From the NCBI GenBank assembly GCA_045596745.1, contig JAZODA010000001.1, positions 1-11,745 on the forward strand: 11,745 nucleotides of DNA, read 5' to 3'. Below, piece by piece: positions 1 through 5,879 of this stretch (within the stretch, counting starts at the first letter, position 1; each line of letters starts with the position of its first letter). A model generated the notes under the pieces. It did no database searches and had not been told where the DNA came from. It worked only from the letters and a program-made list of their open reading frames with translations. This stretch comes from RGIG3009 sp045596745. GTDB lineage: Bacteria; Bacillota; Clostridia; Oscillospirales; Acutalibacteraceae. Made by a program: the position numbers and the translations under genes.

Positions 1-13
1 ATCAAAAGAGAAA

Positions 14-241
14 ATGATACAACTTATTACTGATAACAACCTTACTGCTATTCGAAGAATTGACTTTAACAATAAAAATATTACCGACAATATTGCATTC
101 ATAAATGAAGAGAACGGCAAGTATCGTCTTATTATCACAAATGAAAAAAGCACAATTACCACAAGCAATGTTTATGAAAATGTTGAAGAGGCTTATGCCC
201 AATTAGTGGATAGCCTGATGTCATTAAAGTCGTTTGAATAA
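14..241 (+). CDS. Small AT-rich hypothetical protein, possibly 5'-truncated
   Basis: A 75-residue frame starts at the ATG at 14 and ends with TAA at 239-241. The frame stays open to the left edge of the window and no clear ribosome binding site precedes the ATG beyond a weak AAAAGAG, so the true start may lie outside. The product is hydrophilic, rich in Asn, Ile and Thr, with no signal peptide or membrane segment; an alternating pattern (residues ~10-50) followed by a short helix-like C-terminus suggests a small alpha/beta protein. I recognise no family. Its codons are strongly A/T-ending (AAT, AAA, ATT, TTA), unlike every other gene here, which suggests recent acquisition or a mobile-element origin. 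A terminator at 305-336 closes the transcript. Coding status is likely but not certain. Confidence 0.5.
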   Translation: MIQLITDNNLTAIRRIDFNNKNITDNIAFINEENGKYRLIITNEKSTITTSNVYENVEEAYAQLVDSLMSLKSFE

Positions 242-304
242 TTCCCCTCTTTTGCTAATAGCACCACAGGCTGCTATTAAGGGCTGAGAGTGAACCCAAT
301 AATG

Positions 305-336
305 AATCCCCACCGAGCAAGCGGTGGGGATTTTTT
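305..336 (+). terminator. Rho-independent terminator after the small AT-rich ORF
   Basis: An 11-bp perfect stem (305-315 with 322-332, AATCCCCACCG paired with CGGTGGGGATT) around a 6-nt loop runs directly into a T tract at 331-336. It ends the transcript of the first ORF and insulates the promoter at 347-374. Confidence 0.85.
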
Positions 337-346
337 GTGTTGGCGG

Positions 347-374
347 TTGACAGGCTTTGGGAATGTGATATACT
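347..374 (+). promoter_or_regulatory. Sigma-A promoter for the UPF0324 transporter gene
   Basis: TTGACA at 347-352 and TATACT at 369-374 are separated by 16 bp, with a TG (366-367) one base before the -10, an extended -10. Transcription would start near 381, so the coding start must lie downstream; this rules out the longer in-frame start at 290. Confidence 0.8.
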
Positions 375-436
375 GTATCTCGATAAACCTGTGGTTGCCG
401 ATTGTTCGGCCTTACAAATGCAAAAGAGGGTTTGCA

Positions 437-1465
437 ATGAAGATGGTAAAGTATATCCCCGGCGTGTTGTTATCGTTCGCGATTGCCGCGAGTGCGATGT
501 GGCTTGAGAGCCTGCTCCCGATTCATATCATCGGTTCGGCGGTTATCGCGATGTTTATCGGTATGGTGATTAACTGCTTCCTTCCCAAACGAGCGGTTTG
601 GGCGAGCGGCGTGAAGTTCACCTCCAAAAAGCTGTTGAAGTTTGCCATCATTCTGCTCGGCTTCTCGCTCAACATCACCACCGTGCTGCAGGTCGGCAGG
701 ATGTCGCTGACGGTGATGATTTTCACTTTGCTGACCTGCTTCGGCGGCGGCTACTTCATCGGCAAGGCGCTGGGGCTGAACTGGAAGCTGTCCAACCTGA
801 TTTCGGCAGGAACGGGCATTTGCGGCGGCTCGGCCATTGCGGCGGTTGCGCCCACCATCGACGCGGATGACGACGATGTGGCGTATGCGCTGTCGGCAAC
901 CTTCCTGTTCGATATGGCGATGATCGTCCTGTTCCCGATTATGGGCCGCGCCCTCGGTATGAGCAATGAGGCGTTCGGCATCTGGGCAGGCACGGCGGTC
1001 AACGACACCTCCTCCGTTGTGGCGACGGGATACGCGTTCTCGGAGGCAGCCGGCGATTTCGCCACGATGGTGAAGCTGACAAGAACACTCTCCATCATCC
1101 CGACCGTGATTGCGTTTGCGTTCGTCTCGCTGCACGTCAAAAAGCGCGAAGCGATGAAAAACAGCCAAAGCGCCGACGAGCTGAAAGCAAGCTTCAGCAT
1201 CAAGAAGATTTTCCCGTGGTTCATCCTCGCCTTTGTTGCGATGTCGATTGTCGCAAGCTTTGTCGCGCTGCCTGCCGAGTTCGTTTCGGGCACAAAGAGC
1301 GTGAGCAAATTCCTTATGGTCAGCGCGCTGGCGGCTATCGGTCTGAACACCTCGTTCGCCAGCTTCAAAAAGGCGGGCATCCGCCCGATGATTCACGGCT
1401 TCATCATCTCCGCGCTGGTCGTTGTGGTCGCGCTGGTTGTCGAGATGTGTATGGGTATTGTGTGA
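437..1465 (+). CDS. UPF0324 / YeiH-family putative anion exporter
   Basis: This 342-aa polytopic membrane protein belongs to the UPF0324 family (Cons_hypoth698), to which E. coli YeiH belongs; members are annotated as putative sulfate exporters, largely by prediction. About ten hydrophobic segments fill the chain, the usual family length. Two family signatures are visible: GTGICGGSAIAAVAP at ~125-139 in a glycine-rich re-entrant-like stretch, and GIWAGTAVNDTSSVV at ~181-195, followed by the MVKLTRTLSIIP stretch at ~211-222. The segment at ~142-147 has an unusual run of acidic residues (DADDDD). The ATG at 437 is chosen because AAGAGGG lies 6 nt upstream and because a terminator and promoter lie at 305-374; an in-frame start at 290 would translate across both. 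The gene is monocistronic, with a terminator right after the stop. Family call is firm, substrate unknown. Confidence 0.9.
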   Translation: MKMVKYIPGVLLSFAIAASAMWLESLLPIHIIGSAVIAMFIGMVINCFLPKRAVWASGVKFTSKKLLKFAIILLGFSLNITTVLQVGRMSLTVMIFTLLTCFGGGYFIGKALGLNWKLSNLISAGTGICGGSAIAAVAPTIDADDDDVAYALSATFLFDMAMIVLFPIMGRALGMSNEAFGIWAGTAVNDTSSVVATGYAFSEAAGDFATMVKLTRTLSIIPTVIAFAFVSLHVKKREAMKNSQSADELKASFSIKKIFPWFILAFVAMSIVASFVALPAEFVSGTKSVSKFLMVSALAAIGLNTSFASFKKAGIRPMIHGFIISALVVVVALVVEMCMGIV

Positions 1466-1483
1466 CAGGCGTCACTGTGAAAA

Positions 1484-1517
1484 ACCCCCTCGGACTGCTC
1501 CGAGGGGGTCTTTGTTT
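1484..1517 (+). terminator. Rho-independent terminator of the UPF0324 gene
   Basis: An 11-bp perfect stem (1484-1494 with 1499-1509, ACCCCCTCGGA with its complement) and a CTGC tetraloop are followed by TCTTTGTTT. The stem is the same as that at 4216-4241 apart from the loop. Confidence 0.88.
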
Positions 1518-1544
1518 GGTGGGGGAGAAATTTGGCGAAAGTGG

Positions 1545-1574
1545 TTGACTTGACCTGTGGATGGTTGGTATAAT
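1545..1574 (+). promoter_or_regulatory. Sigma-A promoter for the 78-aa membrane protein
   Basis: TTGACT at 1545-1550 and a perfect TATAAT at 1569-1574 are 18 bp apart, with TGG immediately before the -10 (extended -10). Transcription would start near 1581. An alternative -35, TTGACC at 1550-1555, gives a spacer too short to work. Confidence 0.8.
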
Positions 1575-1617
1575 TAAATCAGACACTATGCACACCGTAT
1601 AAAGGAGGAGTCAGACA

Positions 1618-1854
1618 ATGGATATGTTGAAAAAGGTGTTTCCCATCGCGTTCAAGGCAAAGGAGCTTAAGGATTTCATCACCGCGCTGGTCATCTTCGT
1701 ACTGGTTGATGTCGTCTGCGGCGTGGTCATCGGTCTGCTTGCATCGATTCCTGTTATCGGCATCATCTTCTCGCTGATTGGCTCAATCATCGGCTTGTAT
1801 GCCCTTGTCGGCATCGTCCTTTCCATCCTCGTGTTCGTCAAAGTCATCGAATAA
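1618..1854 (+). CDS. Small two-TM hypothetical membrane protein
   Basis: A 78-residue protein starts at an ATG placed 9 nt after a textbook AAAGGAGG (1601-1608). The first ~20 residues are amphipathic and basic (lysines at 5, 6, 13, 15, 18). Two long hydrophobic segments follow, ~21-43 and ~45-75, linked by a tight turn around SIPVIG; the second is Gly/Ile/Leu-rich. Because the N-terminus is positively charged and the turn is short, a hairpin with both ends in the cytoplasm is likely (inference). It has its own promoter and terminator, so it is a stand-alone gene. I do not recognise a characterised family; similar small Clostridia membrane proteins exist as unannotated hypotheticals. No role can be assigned. 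Confidence 0.82.
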   Translation: MDMLKKVFPIAFKAKELKDFITALVIFVLVDVVCGVVIGLLASIPVIGIIFSLIGSIIGLYALVGIVLSILVFVKVIE

Positions 1855-1858
1855 GCCG

Positions 1859-1892
1859 AACCCCCCCGGAGAAATCCGAGGGGGTTTTTTTT
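1859..1892 (+). terminator. Rho-independent terminator after the 78-aa membrane protein gene
   Basis: The CGGA/TCCG stem top with a GAAA tetraloop (1871-1874), one C-A mismatch, then five C-G pairs and two A-T pairs run into eight T residues (1885-1892). It starts five bases after the stop codon. Confidence 0.88.
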
Positions 1893-1920
1893 GTGTTGGC
1901 GGTTGACCTGCGGTCAGCAC

Positions 1921-2018
1921 CACCCCTCATCCGTCTTTCACCTACGGCGAAATCCACAGGGGGAAGGCTTGAAGGCTTCTCCCCCCGGAGAAGCTCCGCC
2001 GCAGGCGGTGATGAGGTG
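1921..2018. repeat. Pair of hairpin-bearing MITE-like repeat units in opposite orientation
   Basis: The left end reads CACCCCTCATCCGTC and the right end GATGAGGTG, which is the reverse complement of CACCTCATC, so the block has imperfect terminal inverted repeats. Inside are an imperfect hairpin TTTCACC-TAC-GGCGAAA (1937-1953), a perfect 8-bp hairpin (1975-1982 with 1987-1994), and CCGCC-GCA-GGCGG (1996-2008). The layout, CCTCATC plus a short GC hairpin plus a CCACC..GGAAGGC palindrome, matches the unit at 2152-2201 and recurs in inverted form on the right side. From memory, such units are widespread intergenic repeats in gut Clostridia. No ORF is credible here. Confidence 0.7.
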
Positions 2019-2020
2019 TT

Positions 2021-2041
2021 GGCCCACTTGCAAAGTGGGCC
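2021..2041. repeat. Hairpin GGCCCACTT-GCA-AAGTGGGCC
   Basis: A perfect 9-bp stem with a GCA loop sits just before the first copy of the ~107-bp direct repeat. A different palindrome (2182-2201) occupies the same place before the second copy. No T tract follows, so it is not called as a terminator. Confidence 0.65.
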
Positions 2042-2148
2042 TTGCGGACGGCCAGTTAAGTGATGCCCCAAATCTTTGATTTGGTTGGCAGAACTTATGC
2101 AGAGCTGTCGCCCCTACGGTGCTGGAATGAGATTGTGCAGGTGGGGGA
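2041..2148 (+). repeat. Direct repeat, copy A (~107 bp)
   Basis: This non-coding segment is duplicated at 2202-2309 with about 90% identity by hand count. It contains GTGATGCCCCAAATC, the palindrome-like AAATCTTTGATTT (2070-2082), and CAGAACTTATGCAGAGCTG. The differences include one single-base indel (a G added in copy B at the CTG/CTGG site). Together with the hairpin preceding each copy, it looks like a tandem duplication of a composite unit of about 161 bp. Confidence 0.85.
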
Positions 2149-2151
2149 CGA

Positions 2152-2201
2152 CACCTCATCCGTCACGGCTACGCCGTGCCACCTTCCCCTCAAGGGGAAG
2201 G
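2152..2201 (+). repeat. MITE-like hairpin unit between the direct repeats
   Basis: CACCTCATCCGTC is followed by the hairpin CACGGC-TAC-GCCGTG (2164-2178) and the palindrome CCTTCCCCT..AGGGGAAGG (2182-2201). The architecture matches the units at 1921-2018 and 11540-11580. It carries no ORF and no T tract. Confidence 0.75.
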
Positions 2202-2309
2202 CTTGCGGACGACCTATTAAGTGATGCCCCAAATCTTCGATTTGGTTGGCAGAACTTATGCAGAGCTGGTCGCCCCTACGGTGTTGCAAGAAGATTGTGC
2301 GAGTGGGGA
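2202..2309 (+). repeat. Direct repeat, copy B (~107 bp)
   Basis: Second copy of the segment at 2041-2148, with AAATCTTCGATTT at 2230-2242 in place of the TTTG version. Its right end leads into GGGGAGAAATTTGGCGAAAG (2305-2324), also found at 1522-1541 next to another promoter, and then into the promoter of the MBL operon. Confidence 0.85.
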
Positions 2310-2344
2310 GAAATTTGGCGAAAGCGGTTGTTTGCCGCAGTGGG

Positions 2345-2372
2345 TTGAAAAACGACGGCGGTGTGGTATAAT
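2345..2372 (+). promoter_or_regulatory. Sigma-A promoter of the MBL-HD operon
   Basis: TTGAAA at 2345-2350 and a perfect TATAAT at 2367-2372 are 16 bp apart, with TGG directly upstream of the -10 (extended -10). The start would be near 2379, giving a short leader before the ribosome binding site at 2395-2399. Confidence 0.78.
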
Positions 2373-2406
2373 GAGGAAAAGGCAGTGTGAGAATGGAGGC
2401 TCGGGG

Positions 2407-3321
2407 ATGAACCGTGCGGCATTTTTGGAAGAGAAATATCGCGAGCTGTCGGCGCAGTATTACGAGGCGCTTACGGAGTTTTATGCGCACCCGTCCATCG
2501 CGTGGATTGAGCCGTTCAAAATTGCGGACGGGTTGTACTATGTGGGCGACCGCAAGGTGTGTGTCCACCTAATCGACACGGGGGATGGGCTGATTCTCAT
2601 CGATTCGGGATTTCCGTCGGCGATGCATTTGTTGGTGGACAGCATTTGGCGGGCGGGGTTCGACCCGAAAGAGGTGCGCTGGATTGTGCACACCCACGGT
2701 CACTACGACCACTTCGGCGCATCGGAGGAGTTCAGACGTTTGTACGGCACGAAGCTCGCCATCAGTCGGGTGGATGCCGAGGCGCTGAAGCGGCCGCACA
2801 CGTCCGCTATCAACGAGAAGACCTTTCCCTTTGTCACTGCACCGACGTTCGACCACGAAATCGAGGACGGCGAGGTGTTTTCGCTGGGGCGCGTGTCGAT
2901 TCGTTGTGTGCTGACACCGGGTCATACGGCGGGGGTGCTGAGCCTGTTCTTTGATGTGGTAAGCGAGGGGCAGACCTATCTTGCGGGGCTGCTCGGCGGA
3001 GTGGGCACGGCTGCGATGACGTTGCCCTACACGCATCACAACAACCTGTCGGCGGATATGCCGCAGCAGATGCTGCGGTCGATTGAGCGGGTGTGGGACG
3101 AGCCGGTGGCGGTGCATCTTGGCAACCATCCGTCCAACAACCGCACGTTGCAAAAGCGTGAGCAGCAGCTCTTGGTCGGCGGCAACCCCTTTGTGGCGCC
3201 CGAAAGTTGGCACACATTCTTGGAGGGGCTGAAGGAGCAGGTCGAGCGGATTATCCGCAGCAACGAAGAATTGGAAGAAGAAATGAAAGCGATGTTCGGG
3301 GCGCAGGATGGGAAAGGGTGA
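2407..3321 (+). CDS. MBL-fold metallo-hydrolase with B3-like metal-ligand set
   Basis: A 304-aa cytosolic protein (no signal peptide). An N-terminal helix (1-30) is followed by the MBL core: GLILIDSG at 61-68, the HxHxDH motif at 97-102 (HGHYDH), the third histidine in PGHTAG at 173, and LGNHPSNN with a histidine at 241. The Asp normally seen after the next strand (GDxL) is absent; that stretch reads YLAGLLGG (191-198). The set H97/H99/H173 plus D101/H102/H241 resembles subclass B3-type MBLs, which use a histidine there instead of the bridging Asp. The substrate is unknown; this does not show beta-lactamase activity, and the lack of an export signal argues against it. A C-terminal helix (272-300) is charged. 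The ATG at 2407 is chosen because GGAGG sits 7 nt upstream and a promoter lies at 2345-2372. First gene of a three-gene operon. Confidence 0.88.
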   Translation: MNRAAFLEEKYRELSAQYYEALTEFYAHPSIAWIEPFKIADGLYYVGDRKVCVHLIDTGDGLILIDSGFPSAMHLLVDSIWRAGFDPKEVRWIVHTHGHYDHFGASEEFRRLYGTKLAISRVDAEALKRPHTSAINEKTFPFVTAPTFDHEIEDGEVFSLGRVSIRCVLTPGHTAGVLSLFFDVVSEGQTYLAGLLGGVGTAAMTLPYTHHNNLSADMPQQMLRSIERVWDEPVAVHLGNHPSNNRTLQKREQQLLVGGNPFVAPESWHTFLEGLKEQVERIIRSNEELEEEMKAMFGAQDGKG

Positions 3322-3327
3322 GTGAGG

Positions 3328-3891
3328 ATGACCTATCGCAAGCTGAAAGAGTTGTTGACGGCGGAGGATGTGTACGACCGTCTGAAGGAACAGGAAGAGG
3401 CGCTGTTTGCCTTTATTCCCGAGCTTGCGGAGTGCCGCGGGTTTGACCAGAAAAACAGTTGGCACATCTACGATGTGTACGAGCATATACTGCACGTGGT
3501 GGCAGGGGTCGAGGCGGCGGAGCTGCTGCGTTTGGCGGCGCTGTTCCACGACATCGGCAAGCCGCGCGCGTTTACGTTGGATGCCGACGGGGTCGGGCAC
3601 TTTTTCGGACACTGGGATTGCTCGCTGGAGATTTTTGAGGATTACGTGCCGGCGTTTGGGTTGTCGGAGGCGGAGGCGGCGCTTGTTCGGGCGCTGATTT
3701 TCTACCACGATATCAACGTTGACCATCTGAGCGACGAGGAAGTCGCCGAGATGACCGAGCGCATCGGGCGCGAGAAGCTTGCGTGGCTGTTTGCCATCAA
3801 GCGGGCGGATTTGCTGGCGCAGGCACCGATGTATCACGGCCTGCTCGAAAACATTGCGCGGCAGGAAGAAAGAGTGGTGCGTGGAACATGA
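3328..3891 (+). CDS. Stand-alone HD-domain phosphohydrolase (CCA-enzyme HD-like)
   Basis: A 187-aa protein with an HD-superfamily metal site: H53 in YEHILH, the HD pair H74-D75 in LFHDIGKP, H91/H95 in GVGHFFGH, H127-D128, and D161 in KRADLLAQ. The order and wording (WHIYDVYEH, then LRLAALFHDIGKP, then GVGHFFGH, then RADLLAQ) closely follow the HD domain of class II CCA-adding enzymes, which has 2',3'-cyclic phosphodiesterase and phosphatase activity, but there is no nucleotidyltransferase domain. It may act on RNA ends or nucleotides (inference). The ATG at 3328 follows AAAGGG at 9 nt; a GTG at 3322 in the same frame is the alternative. It begins six bases after the MBL stop and overlaps the next gene by 4 nt (ATGA), so the three are co-translated. 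Confidence 0.85.
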   Translation: MTYRKLKELLTAEDVYDRLKEQEEALFAFIPELAECRGFDQKNSWHIYDVYEHILHVVAGVEAAELLRLAALFHDIGKPRAFTLDADGVGHFFGHWDCSLEIFEDYVPAFGLSEAEAALVRALIFYHDINVDHLSDEEVAEMTERIGREKLAWLFAIKRADLLAQAPMYHGLLENIARQEERVVRGT

Positions 3892-4211
3892 CGACAGAAA
3901 CGATTGTGACGCTCGTCGATACCTGGCGTGAGATGACCTCCACCGTGCTGGAGATGGTGGCTATCCCGAACGAGCGGTTGCAGGCGGTGCTTGACCGAAC
4001 GCACGAGGTGCTTATGCCGTATCGGCAGGAGGCGTTTGTCCCGAAAGAGGTGTGCTGCCTGTTTTGGGAGATGGACGAGTTTTTGTATTTCGCCGCGCTG
4101 ATGGAGGAAAAAGAGGTCGGCGCAGGGTATTACCGCTGGCTCGAAACAGCTTGCGCGGTCAAGGAACTGAAAGAGGCGTTCCTCGGCGGCGAGCAGGGCG
4201 CGACAGCATAA
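3888..4211 (+). CDS. 107-aa hypothetical protein, last gene of the MBL-HD operon
   Basis: The start ATG lies inside an ATGA overlap with the stop of the HD gene, indicating translational coupling; no strong ribosome binding site of its own is seen. The product is soluble, acidic and predicted largely helical (helices ~5-20, ~27-44, ~52-75, ~79-98), with a CC pair at 56-57 and aromatic-rich stretches LFWEMDEFLYFAAL (58-71) and YYRWLE (81-86). It has no signal peptide, membrane segment or motif I know. It could be a partner or regulator of the neighbouring hydrolases, but that rests only on the tight operon linkage. Confidence 0.75.
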   Translation: MTTETIVTLVDTWREMTSTVLEMVAIPNERLQAVLDRTHEVLMPYRQEAFVPKEVCCLFWEMDEFLYFAALMEEKEVGAGYYRWLETACAVKELKEAFLGGEQGATA

Positions 4212-4215
4212 AAAG

Positions 4216-4246
4216 ACCCCCTCGGAGTCATCCGAGGGGGTTTTGC
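4216..4246. terminator. Bidirectional rho-independent terminator between convergent genes
   Basis: An 11-bp perfect stem (4216-4226 with 4231-4241) with a GTCA loop has TTTT on the right (plus strand) and a run of A on the left (4210-4214), which is a T tract for the minus strand. It can end both the MBL-HD operon and the lipoprotein gene. The stem repeats that at 1484-1509. Confidence 0.87.
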
Positions 4247-4289
4247 TTTGGTATGGGTGTTTTCTGAAACAGGGGGCTTTGCGGAGGCG

Positions 4290-5501
4290 TCATTTTCTGG
4301 CGACGGCGCCGATGAAGCCGTTCGAGCTGCTGAGTTCCCAGGCTTTGATGCCAATCTTGTTGTATTCGTCAATCAGCCACAGCACCGTCTCGACCCATTT
4401 CTTGTCCTTGTCTTTGAAGATGCAATCGTCCAGCGTACCGTAATACCCATTGCCGTGTTCGCCGGTGATCGAGGGGTCGTTGGCTGACGAGGTGCGGGAG
4501 GAGGTATATCCTTCTTCCGGGGTGATACCCTGGTCTCGGGTGATGCCGTATTTCGCTCGGGCGTAGTCGATGAACACATCGTCGGCGACCTGGTGGGCAT
4601 CGACGATGTTGCCTGCAAAGCGAAGAATGTAGTCATAAGAAACGAGGACAGTTTTTTCGGCACCGTTTTTGTCCGTCGTTTTCAGCGCCCATTCGGCGCG
4701 GCTGAAGTCGCCCGTGATTTTCACCGTCGCCATATTTCCGTTGATGGTCACGGTGCAGCCCGAGGTGTCGAGCAGCTCGAAGCCGTTCGCGCTGCCGTCC
4801 GACATATTGATTTTGTAGACAATGGTGTCGCCGGTCTGGAATGCGTTGTTTTCACCGAACAGCTTGCTGAGCAAATCCACGCCGCCGATGTAGTGGGCGT
4901 TGGGCAGGGTTTTGCTGACAATCTCGTGGCTGACATAATACGGCGCGCGTTTGGCCAGCGTTTGGGTTTCGGTTTTTTTGCAAACGCTGCACTGCCGCTT
5001 TGCTTCGCCCGTTTTCTCAAACGTGGGGGCTTTGGTGGTTTCCCACTCGCTCCACTGATGCGAAGAGAACATATGGTTTACGGTTTTCATTGTGCCGCAC
5101 GCGCAGACGTAATGCTCGACCCACGGAACGGAGCAATCCGTAAGCGTGGTGTCGGTCATCACGAAGCTGTGCTCGTGAGCACCGCCGTTTCCGTTGGTCG
5201 TCACATGCGTGGGGGACTTTTGCGTTGTCGTTTTTTGGGGGGTCTTGGTCTGCTCGGTACGGGTGGAGGAGGGGATGACGGTTGTCGTTTGCTCGTCGGT
5301 CGACGTGCTGCTCTCCACACTTTCAGTGGTTGTGGTCGCCGTCGCGGTGGGGCTTTGCGTATCGGTTGCCGACGTTGTGGTAACGGTTGTGGCGGCAGAA
5401 GTGGTGGCAGAAGTGGTGGCAGTGGTTGCCATCTTTCCACCGCAGGCGGTAAGGCCAAACAGCATAGCGACAGCCAAAAGCATCGCGAGTGATTTCATCA
5501 T
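4290..5501 (-). CDS. Surface lipoprotein with Thr/Ser-rich stalk and paired-cysteine domain
   Basis: A 403-aa exported protein. The signal peptide ends in the lipobox LTAC, with C20 as the lipidation site. Residues ~25-105 are a low-complexity Thr/Ser-rich stalk, likely to span the cell wall. Residues ~108-185 carry CAC (133-135) and CSVC (171-174) with SHQWSEWE between, the pattern of zinc-ribbon-like repeats found in Firmicutes surface proteins (PT..G...R.C..C). The remaining ~220 residues form a beta-rich then helical region ending in ETVLWLIDEYNK (371-382) and an SSSNGFIGAVARK tail; I recognise no family. The start at 5501 has GGGAGG 8 nt upstream; a second ATG follows directly at 5498. 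It has its own promoter and shares a terminator with the convergent operon. A role in surface binding is plausible but unproven. Confidence 0.87.
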   Translation of the reverse strand: MMKSLAMLLAVAMLFGLTACGGKMATTATTSATTSAATTVTTTSATDTQSPTATATTTTESVESSTSTDEQTTTVIPSSTRTEQTKTPQKTTTQKSPTHVTTNGNGGAHEHSFVMTDTTLTDCSVPWVEHYVCACGTMKTVNHMFSSHQWSEWETTKAPTFEKTGEAKRQCSVCKKTETQTLAKRAPYYVSHEIVSKTLPNAHYIGGVDLLSKLFGENNAFQTGDTIVYKINMSDGSANGFELLDTSGCTVTINGNMATVKITGDFSRAEWALKTTDKNGAEKTVLVSYDYILRFAGNIVDAHQVADDVFIDYARAKYGITRDQGITPEEGYTSSRTSSANDPSITGEHGNGYYGTLDDCIFKDKDKKWVETVLWLIDEYNKIGIKAWELSSSNGFIGAVARK

Positions 5502-5551
5502 TGCTACTTCCTCCCGAATGGTTATGGCGGCACAGTGACCGCTATGGCGGT

Positions 5552-5580
5552 ATTCTACCACATACGCGCTTTGTTTGCAA
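5552..5580 (-). promoter_or_regulatory. Sigma-A promoter of the lipoprotein gene
   Basis: On the minus strand TTGCAA (5580-5575) and TAGAAT (5557-5552) are separated by 17 bp, again with TGG before the -10. It is divergent from the plus-strand promoter at 5595-5623, with 14 bp between the two -35 boxes. Confidence 0.7.
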
Positions 5581-5594
5581 GCGAATATACGGGG

Positions 5595-5623
5595 TTGCGT
5601 TCTCGCGGTGGTTGTGGTATACT
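5595..5623 (+). promoter_or_regulatory. Sigma-A promoter of the small-membrane-protein/YbjQ operon
   Basis: TTGCGT at 5595-5600 and TATACT at 5618-5623 are 17 bp apart with TGG before the -10 (extended -10). The weak -35 is compensated by the extended -10. Confidence 0.72.
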
Positions 5624-5654
5624 GGCATCATACCGAGCAAGGGAGGGTCACGCC

Positions 5655-5879
5655 GTGGGAAAGCATGGTCGGAAAATGATTGCGCCGATTGTCATCACTG
5701 TGGTTATGTTGCTGTATTACGTGATGTATTTCACGTTGCTGCTTGATGCGCTTGTCGGCGTGTGGCTGTGGCTCTTCGGGCTGGTGCCGTTGGCACTGGC
5801 AGGCGTGACGATTGCTGTGTGCGTCGACAGAATTCGGGAAATACGGAAGGGTGAAGAAGATGATCTTAGTCAATACTGA
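5655..5879 (+). CDS. 74-aa two-TM hypothetical membrane protein (GTG start)
   Basis: The GTG at 5655 is chosen as start because GGGAGGG lies at 5641-5647, 7-8 nt upstream, and the promoter at 5595-5623 excludes the longer frame that runs in from 5535. The product has a basic N-terminus (GKHGRK), two hydrophobic segments at ~9-30 and ~34-57, and a charged C-terminal tail (~58-74, DRIREIRKGEEDD), so both ends should be cytoplasmic. I recognise no family. Its last 20 bases overlap the start of the YbjQ-family gene in another frame, so the two are translationally linked; it could be a membrane anchor for its neighbour, which is only a guess. Confidence 0.75.
   Translation: MGKHGRKMIAPIVITVVMLLYYVMYFTLLLDALVGVWLWLFGLVPLALAGVTIAVCVDRIREIRKGEEDDLSQY

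Noticed and set aside
260..300. CTGAGA..ACCC string resembling part of a TPP riboswitch
   Set aside because: Only the short CTGAGAGTGAACCC string resembles the consensus; the second conserved arm (GAACCTGAT..) is missing, and the terminator follows at once with no thiamine gene.
290..436. Longer N-terminus for the UPF0324 protein starting at 290
   Set aside because: It would translate across a terminator (305-336) and a promoter (347-374); the ATG at 437 has a good ribosome binding site and gives the family's usual length.
2221..2406. Longer N-terminus for the MBL protein starting at 2221
   Set aside because: It lies within the repeat copy and upstream of the promoter at 2345-2372; the ATG at 2407 has GGAGG at 7 nt.
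2407..3321. Beta-lactamase resistance gene
   Set aside because: The metal ligands look B3-like, but there is no signal peptide, and MBL-fold proteins have many unrelated substrates.
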